A stretch of DNA of 6,552 bases from Oscillospiraceae bacterium (GTDB lineage: Bacteria; Bacillota; Clostridia; Oscillospirales; Oscillospiraceae). A program made the position numbers and the translations under genes. The notes beneath the pieces were generated by a model. That model worked only from the letters and a program-made list of their open reading frames with translations. It did not search any database and was not told the DNA's origin. The stretch's first letter is position 1, and every line of letters starts with the position of its first letter. Location: the NCBI GenBank assembly GCA_902766215.1, contig CACXCV010000146.1:1-6552 (forward strand). Direction: 5' to 3'. Positions 1 to 6,552 of this stretch are shown piece after piece.

Positions 1-262
1 CCTGCGTGCCCTCGCGGATGTCGCTGTTGTCCGACAACACAGCCACGGACACGCTTTCATCCTCGAGATTCTGCGCCATGCCATAGCTGCCGTCCTCAAA
101 CTCCAGCAGCTCGCTGGCCATGCAGCTGCGCAGGCCGTATACTCTGGCAATTCCGTCGCCCACCAGGACAACGGTGCCCGTCTCCGCCGTTTGCGTGCGG
201 GACCGGTAGGCGCGAATCTGTTCTTTGATGATGCTGCTGATTTCCTCAGGATTCGTGCTCAT
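1..262 (-). CDS. atpA: F1Fo ATP synthase subunit alpha, N-terminal part (gene runs off the left edge)
   Basis: This is the start of the alpha subunit, the non-catalytic nucleotide-binding subunit of the F1 head. Only 87 codons lie in the window, out of roughly 500 for the family. The visible part is the N-terminal helix that meets the delta subunit (MSTNPEEISSIIKEQI) followed by the beta-barrel domain, with the family hallmarks GTVVLVGDGIARVYGL, ELLEFEDG, GMAQNLE and SDIREG. The Walker A loop lies beyond the edge. The ATG at 262 overlaps the atpH stop in an ATGA junction, so translation is probably coupled to atpH. A purine-rich GAGGGGG lies about 9 to 10 nt upstream. Identity is firm from motifs and gene order; nothing can be said about the rest of the protein. 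Confidence 0.97.
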   Translation of the reverse strand, partial: MSTNPEEISSIIKEQIRAYRSRTQTAETGTVVLVGDGIARVYGLRSCMASELLEFEDGSYGMAQNLEDESVSVAVLSDNSDIREGTQ

Positions 263-786
263 CGATCAATTGCCCCCTCTATTTCTTTCAATTTGCGGCG
301 AAGGCTGCCGTCGATGACCGTGTCGTCCATATGAACGACAATGCCGCCGAGAATGCCCTCGTCAATGTCATACTGCGCCACTACCGTGTGGCCGCTGATC
401 TTTTCCAGCCGGGCCACCAGGGTATGCTTTTCTTCGTCGGTCAGCGCTACGGCGCTGACCACACGGGCCGTGGAAATCTTGCTCTGCGCACGGTAAAGCA
501 TCTCATACTCCTGCAGGCACGCATCAAGCTGCTGGATGTGCCCCTTTTCACAGAGCAGTTCTGTAAACGACAGCACATATTCCGGCACGTCCGCGAAGGC
601 CTGCTCCAGCAGTTCCTGCCGCTGGCGGATACTCAGGTTGGGCGAGGACAGCAGCGCATAATACTCCGGCTGCGCGTCCAGCTGTGCCTGAATCCCCTGC
701 AAGGCGTCGAGAAACGCCTTTTCCCTGCCGGATTCCTTCGCCAGCTCAAACAGAGCGGCGGCGTACTCTCTGCTGACCTCAGCCAT
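259..786 (-). CDS. atpH: F1Fo ATP synthase subunit delta
   Basis: Delta (OSCP-like) caps the F1 head and ties it to the b-subunit stalk at the cytoplasmic face of the membrane. The protein has 175 residues, normal for the family. It opens with the typical EVSREYAAALFELAKE helix, which belongs to the N-terminal six-helix domain that binds alpha. It ends with the conserved C-terminal block containing GILGGIVVHMDD and VIDGSLRRKL, which binds subunit b. I chose the ATG at 786 because AGGTGA (792-797) sits 5 nt before it. A GTG at 795 would add MSP, but it lies inside that ribosome site and has no good site of its own. The start overlaps the end of atpF by 8 nt and the stop overlaps atpA by 4 nt, so translation is coupled on both sides. 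Confidence 0.96.
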   Translation of the reverse strand: MAEVSREYAAALFELAKESGREKAFLDALQGIQAQLDAQPEYYALLSSPNLSIRQRQELLEQAFADVPEYVLSFTELLCEKGHIQQLDACLQEYEMLYRAQSKISTARVVSAVALTDEEKHTLVARLEKISGHTVVAQYDIDEGILGGIVVHMDDTVIDGSLRRKLKEIEGAIDR

Positions 787-1285
787 CGGACTCACCTATC
801 TCGGAGATGACCGAGTCGATCAGCTCGCGGTGATCCTCCGGCTTGATCTCCCGGCGCAGCAGCTTGCCGGCCAGCAGGGCCGAAACATCGACGATCTCAT
901 GCCGGATGCCGGCCTGAGCCTTTTTCTGCTCCAGCTCAGCCTGGGCCTGCGCCTGACGCACCATGCTCTCAGCGCGCTCCTTGGCCTCGGCCTCGATCTG
1001 GCTGCCGCGGCGCTGGGCCCGGGCCTGCGCAGTCTGAAGAATCTGGTCGGCCTCGCTCTGGGCCGCAGCCATCTTATCCTCCCACTGGCGGCGGGTCTCG
1101 CCGGCAGTGCGCTCGGCCTCTTCTGCTGCGGCATACTGTGCCTCCAGCGCCGCCTTGCGCTGGGCCATGGCACGCTGCACCGGCTTGTACAAAAAGTGCT
1201 TGAGGATCAGATACAGGATCAAAAGATTGCACAGTGAAATAAGGATCTGCCACAGATTAATGGATATGACGTCCAGGCTCTGCAT
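779..1285 (-). CDS. atpF: F1Fo ATP synthase subunit b
   Basis: Subunit b forms the peripheral stalk that stops the F1 head from turning with the rotor. The 168-residue protein has one N-terminal membrane helix (about residues 8-28), starting with the family pattern INLWQILISLCNLLILYL and followed by the membrane-exit motif FLYKPVQRAM. The rest, from about residue 37 to 135, is a long charged Ala/Glu/Gln/Arg-rich helix typical of the dimeric coiled stalk. The C-terminal part (VSALLAGKLLRREI and EDHRELIDSVI) is the delta-binding end. The ATG at 1285 follows a GAGGGAGAG ribosome site and lies 13 nt after atpE. The skewed Ala/Gln/Arg content makes several long false frames on both strands here. 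There is a single b gene, with no b-prime partner in the window. Confidence 0.96.
   Translation of the reverse strand: MQSLDVISINLWQILISLCNLLILYLILKHFLYKPVQRAMAQRKAALEAQYAAAEEAERTAGETRRQWEDKMAAAQSEADQILQTAQARAQRRGSQIEAEAKERAESMVRQAQAQAELEQKKAQAGIRHEIVDVSALLAGKLLRREIKPEDHRELIDSVISEIGESDG
792..797 (-). promoter_or_regulatory. Ribosome binding site that decides the atpH start
   Basis: AGGTGA on the minus strand lies 5 nt before the ATG at 786, inside the last codons of atpF. It overlaps the alternative GTG codon at 795, which argues against that GTG as the start. Confidence 0.6.
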
Positions 1286-1298
1286 AAACGTCTCTCCC

Positions 1299-1616
<318 letters not shown>

Positions 1617-2519
1617 TTACGCATTGCTTTTTGTCCGCCGGGCAGCCTTTTTCTCCTGCCGCTTGGCATACAGCTCCGCGGGGAAGCCGCCGGCGATATA
1701 CAGCATGGTCAGCATGGCAAAGATAAAGGCCTGCAGCATGCCGCTGAACACATCAAAATACACCGACAGGATGGCCGGAAGGCCAATCTGCAAAAACGGG
1801 ATCTCGCCCAGCACGCCGGGCAGCCAGCCCAGCAGCAGCCGGGACAGACCCGCCAGCCCTGCCGCCACCAACACGGAGATGACCGATCCGGAGAGCACGT
1901 TGCCATAGTGACGGAAGGCCATGGAAACCGGGGTTGCAAATTCGCTGATGACGTTCAGCGGCATCAGCAGCGGCGCAGGCTCGGCAAAGCTCTTGAGATA
2001 GTGCATCGGGCCGCACTTGAGCTTATAATGCGTGATGAGGAAAAACACCAGCAGCGCCCATCCTGCCACAATATTCAGGTCGGACGTCGGCGGGTAGAGT
2101 CCCAGCAGGGACAGCAGGCTGGAAAACGCCGAGAGCGCCATCACCGCCGCTACAAACGGGGCAAAGCCGAGAAAGGTCTGCCCCATGTTGCTGGTCACCA
2201 TATCTTGTGTCTTTTCCACAATCCATTCGCACAGCAGCTGCCGCTTCGTGCCGCCCTGCGCCGTGATTCCATGGCACAGATACAGGCACAGCCAGAACAC
2301 GGACAGAATCACCAGCCACGAATTGACCTGCGACTCGGTAATCGGCAGGCCGCCATACGGCAGCGGGATGGTGAAATAAATCAGCGCGCCGGCAATTTCG
2401 ATATCGCTGGACGCAGGGGTGAAGAGCACCTTCAGCACCATGCCGCAGACCAGCGGCAGGAGGACCAGCAGCAACAGCAGTCCGTCTGCCACCCGGAATC
2501 CCCGGGTATTGGTTTTCAT
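1617..2519 (-). CDS. atpB: F1Fo ATP synthase subunit a (ion channel)
   Basis: Subunit a is the stator channel that feeds ions to the c ring in the membrane. The protein has 300 residues, longer than the roughly 230-270 usual in bacteria. Landmarks are an N-terminal hydrophobic helix (about 11-32), PPTSDLN at 143-149, and the key helix ATPVSMAFRHYGN, whose Arg203 equals the essential Arg210 of E. coli. The last helix follows with QAFIFAMLTMLYI (Gln263 equals Gln252 of E. coli). The E. coli Glu219 position is Ser212 and the His245 position is Asp256. The stretch between Arg203 and Gln263 is about 18 residues longer than in E. coli. The ATG at 2519 lies 4 nt after the atpI-like stop, and its AAAGGAG is inside that gene, so the two are probably coupled. 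The tail is very basic (KRQEKKAARRTK). Confidence 0.96.
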   Translation of the reverse strand: MKTNTRGFRVADGLLLLLVLLPLVCGMVLKVLFTPASSDIEIAGALIYFTIPLPYGGLPITESQVNSWLVILSVFWLCLYLCHGITAQGGTKRQLLCEWIVEKTQDMVTSNMGQTFLGFAPFVAAVMALSAFSSLLSLLGLYPPTSDLNIVAGWALLVFFLITHYKLKCGPMHYLKSFAEPAPLLMPLNVISEFATPVSMAFRHYGNVLSGSVISVLVAAGLAGLSRLLLGWLPGVLGEIPFLQIGLPAILSVYFDVFSGMLQAFIFAMLTMLYIAGGFPAELYAKRQEKKAARRTKSNA

Positions 2520-2523
2520 TGAC

Positions 2524-2946
2524 TCACTCCTTTCTCTCTATATCGGGCTGCGCCCTGTTCTCCGCTTTCTTCCTCCCGACCAGCGGCCGGAAGGCAATGG
2601 CGATCCGCGGAAAGAACAGCGGCAGCAGCGAGGCAATGGTGTCAAAGCAAGGCAGCAGCACGCCCAGCGCCGCAGCCGCAAAAAGGAACACCGTGCGCAG
2701 GCTCTGCGACGAGCGCATCGCCGCCTTGGCGCCCTTTTCATCTTTTGCTGTCGCCGCCTGCACGGTCAGTCCCATCAGGAAAAAGTTGGCAATTGCCGCA
2801 GTGCCGCCCAGCAGGTTGCCCAGCAGCACAGCACCGTCCCACGCGCCGACGGCCAGAAACACCGCCTGCATCAGCGCGCTGAGAATCAGAACCGACAGGG
2901 CGATATATCCCGTTTCGGTCAGCACGGTCCGGTCAATCTTCTTCAT
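2524..2946 (-). CDS. atpI: ATP synthase subunit I-like membrane protein
   Basis: This small hydrophobic protein (140 residues) is the first gene of the ATP synthase operon. About four membrane helices can be seen, near residues 13-33, 38-62, 83-100 and 103-122. A charged cytoplasmic-type loop (KDEKGAKAAMR) lies between helices 2 and 3, and the tail is basic and charged. The second helix (LLGNLLGGTAAIANFF) resembles the AtpI family, whose members help c-ring assembly or Mg2+/Ca2+ supply in some bacteria. The call rests on position, length and topology more than on strong motifs, because AtpI is poorly conserved. The start is the ATG at 2946, with AAAGGAG 8 nt upstream. A longer frame reaching 3045 is rejected, as its basic, low-hydrophobicity extension would run across the promoter. 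Confidence 0.8.
   Translation of the reverse strand: MKKIDRTVLTETGYIALSVLILSALMQAVFLAVGAWDGAVLLGNLLGGTAAIANFFLMGLTVQAATAKDEKGAKAAMRSSQSLRTVFLFAAAALGVLLPCFDTIASLLPLFFPRIAIAFRPLVGRKKAENRAQPDIERKE
2527..2533 (-). promoter_or_regulatory. Ribosome binding site of atpB, inside the end of the atpI-like gene
   Basis: AAAGGAG on the minus strand lies 7 nt before the atpB ATG at 2519 and forms the last sense codons of the upstream gene. Ribosomes finishing that gene stop on top of the atpB start region, which favours coupled translation. Confidence 0.65.
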
Positions 2947-2954
2947 CCGGTTTG

Positions 2955-2961
2955 CTCCTTT
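2955..2961 (-). promoter_or_regulatory. Ribosome binding site of the atpI-like gene
   Basis: AAAGGAG on the minus strand lies 8 nt before the ATG at 2946. It decides that start over the longer open frame to 3045. Confidence 0.65.
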
Positions 2962-3016
2962 CCTTCTCTGCCAAGACACAGAACAGTCGAATCGTCTGCT
3001 CCGCCTTCTGGCAAAT

Positions 3017-3045
3017 ACTATACAGAATCTTAGCGAAAAACGCAA
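3017..3045 (-). promoter_or_regulatory. Predicted sigma-A type promoter of the ATP synthase operon
   Basis: On the minus strand, TTGCGT (3040-3045) and TATAGT (3017-3022) are separated by exactly 17 bases. The -10 box matches the consensus at 5 of 6 positions; the -35 box matches only its TTG. Transcription would start near 3010, giving a leader of about 64 nt before the atpI-like ATG. The position, after the terminator of the ABC genes and before the first atp gene, supports the call. No riboswitch-like structure is evident in the short leader. Confidence 0.6.
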
Positions 3046-3064
3046 GGGTCATATTCCCATTCAC

Positions 3065-3081
3065 TGTCCGCTTTTCAGACA
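3065..3081 (-). repeat. Short inverted repeat upstream of the atp promoter
   Basis: On the plus strand TGTCCG, CTTTT and CAGACA form a 6-bp stem with one G-T pair and a 5-nt loop. It lies about 20 bp upstream of the -35 box. It could be a small operator or just chance; nothing else supports a role. Confidence 0.2.
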
Positions 3082-3118
3082 AATTGTATCCGTTTGCCTA
3101 TCCGCGTTTCTGACGCTG

Positions 3119-3179
3119 AAAAAAAGAAGAGCACGCCGGGGCAAGCGAACCGGCCCGTGAAACTTCATGGCGTGCTCTT
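3119..3179 (-). terminator. Rho-independent terminator of the ABC exporter operon
   Basis: The arms AAGAGCACGCC (3169-3179, read on minus) and GGCGTGCTCTT (3127-3137, read on minus) form a perfect 11-bp stem. The 31-nt apex can form a further short GC stem (3139-3142 with 3153-3156). On the minus strand the stem is followed by C and seven T, whereas the plus strand has no T run on its far side, so the terminator works in one direction. It begins about 31 nt after the stop of the downstream ABC gene and separates the two operons. Confidence 0.88.
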
Positions 3180-3210
3180 CCAGAGCAAAGGCAATATGTG
3201 TGTGTCTGCG

Positions 3211-4959
3211 TCAGGATGGCTGGAACTGGCTGTTGTACAGCCGGCTGTAGAAGCCGCTGCGGGCCAGCAGCTCGTCATGGCGGCCCTGCTCGACGATTTT
3301 TCCGTCGCGCATGACCAGAATCAGCGAGGCGTCGCGCACAGTGGACAGCCGGTGCGCCACCACAAAGCTGGTACGGCCCTGCATCAGCGTGTCAAAGGCG
3401 TGCTGCACCTGCAGCTCGGTGCGCGTATCAATGCTGGAGGTCGCCTCGTCAAGGATCAGCATGGAGGGCCGGCAGAGCATCACGCGGGTGATGCACAGCA
3501 GCTGCTTCTGCCCCTGACTGATGCTCTCCTCCGTCAGCACAGTGTCCAGCCCCTTGGGCAGCCGCTGGATAAACTCCCAGCTGTGCGCCGCCTGGGCCGC
3601 GCGGATCACTTCGTCCTCCGGTGCGTCCGGCCGGCCGAAGCAGATGTTGTCGCGCACGGTGCCGTGCTTGATCCAGGTGTCCTGCAGCACCATGCCAAAG
3701 CGGCTGCGCAGCGCATGGCGCGAGAGCGCGTCGATTTCGTGCCCATCCACGGCAATGCTGCCGCTGTTGACCTCATAAAACCGCATGAGCAGGTTGATCA
3801 GCGTGGTCTTGCCGCAGCCGGTGGGGCCGACAATTGCCACGCGCGTGCCCGGCTGCACCCGCAGGCTGAAATGCTCGATCAGCGGGCGACTGGGGTCATA
3901 GGCAAACGATACGTCGCGCAGCTCCACCTCGCCGCGCACCTGGTCCAGCCGGCCCGCCGCGTCGGGGCTCTGCTCCGGCTGCTCCAGCAGGTCAAAGATG
4001 CGCCCGGCACAGGCCAGCGCGTTCTGCAGTTCGGTCACCACGGAGCTGATGTCGTTAAAGGGCTTCATATACTGGTTGGCATAGGACAGCAGCACCGCCA
4101 GGCCGCCCACTGTCAGGCTGCCGCCGGGGATCAGCAGCGTGCCCAGCAGGGCTACGCCGGCATAGATCACGCTGTTGACAAAGCGGGTGCTGGGGTTGGT
4201 CAGGCTGCTGTAGAACACTGCCTGCTGGCTACACTGCTGCAGCTCGCGGTTGATCTGCGCAAAGCGGGCCGAGGCACGCTCTTCATAGCCAAAGGCCTTG
4301 ACCACCTTTTCGCTGCCCACCATTTCGTCGATCAGCGCCGTCTGGCGGCCGCGGATCTCGCTCTGCTGGCGGAACAGGCGATAGGACCGCGTGGAAATAA
4401 ACCGCGCCACCAGAAAGCTCAGCGGCGTGAGCAGCACCACCAGCAGCGACACGCTGACATTTTTGGAAAACATGAAAATCAGGGTCACCACCACCGTCAG
4501 CACGCCTGAAAACAGCTGGCTGAAGCCCAGCAGCAGTCCGTCGGAAAGCGTGGTGGTGTCGGCAATGATGCGGCTGACAATGTCGCCGGTGCTGTGCCCG
4601 TCCAGATAAGACAGCGGCAGCGCCTGCAAATGCCGGATGGCCCGGCAGCGGATGTCATGCACAATAGAATACGTCATGCGGTTGTTCAGCAGGCTCATGC
4701 CCCAGGTACACAGAGACGCGGCCGCAATCAGCACCAGAATCCAGCCGAGATACTCGCCCATCTGCGCAAAATTCACCTGTCCTGCCGCGACGATCTGGTC
4801 GATGGCCTCGCCAAAAAGCACCGGGATATACAGCTGCAGCACCACCGCACCCGCCGCCAGCAGGGTGCTGAGCAGCAACGCGGGCCAGTATTTCCCCACC
4901 AGGGGGAGCAGCTTTTTCAGCGTCTCTTTTCCGCCTGCAAGGCGTTGCTTCCGTTTCAT
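3211..4959 (-). CDS. ABC exporter half-transporter, subunit with live Walker B and deviant signature
   Basis: A membrane protein of 582 residues, full length for a half-size ABC exporter. The N-terminal membrane domain (about 20-320) has six helices and the coupling region GSEKVVKAFGYEERA (215-229). The ATPase domain has A-loop Tyr354, Walker A GPTGCGKT (378-385), Q-loop Gln426, signature SQGQ (481-484), Walker B LILDE (501-505, catalytic Glu505), D-loop SSID and switch His536. The signature deviates from LSGGQ, as in TM288-type subunits of heterodimeric exporters. The segment before it (LTEESI) seems short and lacks the usual glycines. The ATG at 4959 overlaps the stop of the upstream ABC gene (ATGA), with GAGGGGGG before it. 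The partner is almost surely that neighbour. Substrate unknown; drugs, lipids or peptides are all possible for the family. Confidence 0.94.
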   Translation of the reverse strand: MKRKQRLAGGKETLKKLLPLVGKYWPALLLSTLLAAGAVVLQLYIPVLFGEAIDQIVAAGQVNFAQMGEYLGWILVLIAAASLCTWGMSLLNNRMTYSIVHDIRCRAIRHLQALPLSYLDGHSTGDIVSRIIADTTTLSDGLLLGFSQLFSGVLTVVVTLIFMFSKNVSVSLLVVLLTPLSFLVARFISTRSYRLFRQQSEIRGRQTALIDEMVGSEKVVKAFGYEERASARFAQINRELQQCSQQAVFYSSLTNPSTRFVNSVIYAGVALLGTLLIPGGSLTVGGLAVLLSYANQYMKPFNDISSVVTELQNALACAGRIFDLLEQPEQSPDAAGRLDQVRGEVELRDVSFAYDPSRPLIEHFSLRVQPGTRVAIVGPTGCGKTTLINLLMRFYEVNSGSIAVDGHEIDALSRHALRSRFGMVLQDTWIKHGTVRDNICFGRPDAPEDEVIRAAQAAHSWEFIQRLPKGLDTVLTEESISQGQKQLLCITRVMLCRPSMLILDEATSSIDTRTELQVQHAFDTLMQGRTSFVVAHRLSTVRDASLILVMRDGKIVEQGRHDELLARSGFYSRLYNSQFQPS

Positions 4960-6552
4960 GCGCCTGCCCCCCTCTCTGCCGCCGGGCGTTCCTCCGGGAA
5001 CTGGGAATAGTAAATCTCCCGGTAGACCTCGCAGCCCGCCATCAGCGCATCATGCGTGCCGGCGCCGGCCAGTACGCCGTTGTCCAGCACCAGAATCTGA
5101 TCCGCCTGGCGCACACAGGCAATCCGCTGCGACACCAGAAACGCCGTGGTGCGGCCGCTGAGGCTGCGGATCGCGCGCCGTAGCGCCGCGTCGGTGGCAA
5201 AGTCCAGCGCGCTGGAGCTGTCGTCCAGGATCAGGATCTCCGGCTGCTTGACCAGCGCGCGGGCGATGGTTAGCCGCTGCCGCTGACCGCCGGAGAGGTT
5301 GCGCCCGTTCTGCTCCACCCAGAAGTCCAGGCCGCCGGGCTTTCCCTCCACCACCTCGCGGGCCTGCGCCAGCGTGAGCGCCTGCCAGAGGGCTGCGTCG
5401 TCCGCCGATTCGTCGCCCCACTTCAGGTTGTCGCGGATGCTGCCCTGAAAGAGCACCGCCTTCTGCGGCACCACGCCGACCTTTCGGCACAGCGCCTGCC
5501 GCGGCAGCTCCGTGACGTCCTGCCCGCCCAGCAGTACCTGCCCGGCCGTGGCGTCGTAAAAGCGCGCAATCAGGCTGACCAGCGTGGATTTGCCGCTGCC
5601 GGTGCCGCCGATCACGCCCACCGTCTGCCCGGGCATGGCCGCAAAGCTGACGTCTGTCAGGCTGGGCGCGCCCGCGCCCTGATAGGTAAAGCTGACATGG
5701 CGGAATTCCACTGCCGGCGCGCCGGCCGCCGCCTGCTGCGGCTGCTCCTGCGCAGGATAGTGCATGCTGGGCTGCACCTGCAGCACACTCGCCGCGCGGC
5801 GGGCGCAGGCCATCGACTTGTTCAGCGTGATGATCAGCGAGGCCAGCTTGATCAGCTCCACAATAATTTGCAGCATGTAATTGTACAGCGCCACGACCTG
5901 CCCCTGAGGCAGTGCGCCCAGGTTGACCCGGATGGCCGCCTGGCGGATGAGCACCACGGTGGCGATGTTGATCAGGGCATAGGTCAGCGGGTTGAGCAGC
6001 GCGGAAAGCCGGCCCACAAACAGGTTCAGCCGCGTCAGCGCCCGGCTGCTCTGCTCAAACTCGGTCACCGACTGCTCCTCGCGGCAGAAGGCGCGGATCA
6101 CACGCACACCGGTCAGGTTTTCGCGCGTCTGCGCCGTGACCCCGTCCAGCCCGGCCTGCACGCGGCCAAAGAGCGGGATGCTGACCAGCATGATGGCAAA
6201 GGTCACCGCAAACAGCACGGGGATGGTTACGGCAAACACCAGCGCACAGCGCACATCGATCGCAAAGGCCATGACCATCGAGCCCAGCACAATAAACGGG
6301 CTGCGCAGCAGCAGCCGCAGTCCCAGGTTCAGCCCGTTCTGCACCTGGTTGACGTCGTCGGTCAGCCGGGTGATCAGCGTGTCGCTGCCCAGGGTGTCCA
6401 GCTCGGTGAATGACAGCGACTGGACATGGTCAAACAGCGCCTGCCGCAGCGCCGCGGCAAAGCCGATGCTGGCCTTGGCCGCAAAAAACTGCGCTACCAC
6501 GCTGCACCCCAGGCCCACCGCCGCCATCAGCAGCAGCGCGCCGAAGCACAGC
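4956..6552 (-). CDS. ABC exporter half-transporter, subunit with degenerate ATP site (5' end outside window)
   Basis: The open frame runs through the right edge, so the N-terminus is missing: about 531 residues are visible and roughly 40-60 are probably lost. The Met codon at 6527 lies in a hydrophobic stretch and is not the start. The membrane domain ends near 5760 and includes the coupling region GVRVIRAFCREEQ. In the ATPase domain are the A-loop Tyr of FTYQGAG, Walker A GGTGSGKS, Q-loop VVPQ, a canonical LSGGQRQR and Walker B ILILDD. Asp (codon 5220-5222) replaces the catalytic Glu and Gln (codon 5127-5129, VSQRIA) replaces the switch His. This is the TM287-type pattern of a subunit whose own ATP site is dead. 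It overlaps the next ABC gene by 4 nt. The tail (EERPAAERGAGA) is polar and likely unstructured. Confidence 0.94.
   Translation of the reverse strand, partial: LCFGALLLMAAVGLGCSVVAQFFAAKASIGFAAALRQALFDHVQSLSFTELDTLGSDTLITRLTDDVNQVQNGLNLGLRLLLRSPFIVLGSMVMAFAIDVRCALVFAVTIPVLFAVTFAIMLVSIPLFGRVQAGLDGVTAQTRENLTGVRVIRAFCREEQSVTEFEQSSRALTRLNLFVGRLSALLNPLTYALINIATVVLIRQAAIRVNLGALPQGQVVALYNYMLQIIVELIKLASLIITLNKSMACARRAASVLQVQPSMHYPAQEQPQQAAAGAPAVEFRHVSFTYQGAGAPSLTDVSFAAMPGQTVGVIGGTGSGKSTLVSLIARFYDATAGQVLLGGQDVTELPRQALCRKVGVVPQKAVLFQGSIRDNLKWGDESADDAALWQALTLAQAREVVEGKPGGLDFWVEQNGRNLSGGQRQRLTIARALVKQPEILILDDSSSALDFATDAALRRAIRSLSGRTTAFLVSQRIACVRQADQILVLDNGVLAGAGTHDALMAGCEVYREIYYSQFPEERPAAERGAGA

Noticed and set aside
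331..810. A 159-codon open frame on the plus strand opposite atpH
   Set aside because: It is antisense to a well-supported delta subunit and shows no family motif or ribosome site of note.
820..1237. Overlapping open frames on both strands within atpF
   Set aside because: They are products of the Ala/Arg/Gln-rich coiled region of subunit b. The proteins are low-complexity and lack motifs.
2947..3045. N-terminal extension of the atpI-like protein to an ATG at 3045
   Set aside because: The added 33 residues are Arg-rich and unlike AtpI, they cover the predicted -35/-10 boxes, and the ATG at 2946 has a well-placed AAAGGAG.
2519..3160. A 213-codon plus-strand frame across atpI-like and the intergenic region
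   Set aside because: It runs over the atp promoter and terminator, is antisense to a gene with a good ribosome site, and matches no family I recognise.
3061..3168. A 35-codon open frame on the minus strand starting inside the terminator loop
   Set aside because: It crosses the terminator stem and T run, so most transcripts would end within it. The peptide has no recognisable feature.
3174..3186. Small hairpin GCTCT-TCC-AGAGC beside the terminator stem
   Set aside because: It shares bases with the much longer 11-bp terminator stem and would be outcompeted; no T run follows it.
3191..3205. Short TG-dinucleotide run between the ABC stop and the terminator
   Set aside because: Only about four repeats, too short to count as a phase-variable tract and not placed in a gene or promoter.
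3094..4509. A 471-codon open frame on the plus strand opposite the ABC gene
   Set aside because: It mirrors a clear ABC exporter in another frame. Its protein is rich in His, Gln, Ala and Arg with no domain, as expected for the antisense of GC-rich coding DNA.
5050..5490. A 146-codon minus-strand frame inside the upstream ABC gene
   Set aside because: It is a shifted-frame shadow of the ATPase domain, Gly/Arg-rich with no motif, while the main frame carries all ABC motifs.

Overview
The window is GC-rich, bacterial and coded entirely on the minus strand. It holds two head-to-tail transcription units. Read in the direction of transcription (from high to low coordinates), the first is a pair of half-size ABC exporters (6552 to 3211), closed by a strong intrinsic terminator (about 3179 to 3119). 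The second is the start of an F-type ATP synthase operon in the order atpI-like, atpB, atpE, atpF, atpH, atpA (2946 to 1). It has its own promoter just behind the terminator. Both ends are cut: the upstream ABC gene lacks its N-terminus, and atpA is present only for its first 87 codons.

Gene order, strong purine-rich ribosome sites, the Firmicutes-style ABC pair and GC-rich coding suggest a high-GC anaerobic clostridium, for instance of the Oscillospiraceae/Ruminococcaceae type. This is an inference from style, not a proven identity. There is no sign of phage, insertion sequence, CRISPR or tRNA.

ATP synthase region: atpI-like (probable Fo assembly factor), atpB (a, ion channel), atpE (c, rotor), atpF (b, stalk), atpH (delta, stalk cap) and atpA (alpha, catalytic head). 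Spacings are 4 nt, 33 nt, 13 nt, -8 nt and -4 nt, so translation is tightly coupled except before atpE, which has the longest gap and a perfect AGGAGG. That fits the many c copies each enzyme needs. The c subunit carries a second glutamate in helix 1 together with E-T-T-x-x-Y in helix 2. This is the two-carboxylate form of the sodium-binding site, so the enzyme may run on Na+ rather than H+.

ABC region: the two genes overlap by 4 nt (ATGA) and have complementary defects in their nucleotide-binding domains. The upstream protein has Asp for the catalytic Glu and Gln for the switch His. The downstream protein has a deviant signature (SQGQ). This is the known design of heterodimeric exporters with one dead and one live ATP site. 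The substrate cannot be told from sequence.

Nothing here is a wholly unknown system. The points most worth a second look are the predicted Na+ two-carboxylate rotor, the unusual a subunit that faces it, and the asymmetric exporter with a shortened loop before its signature motif.
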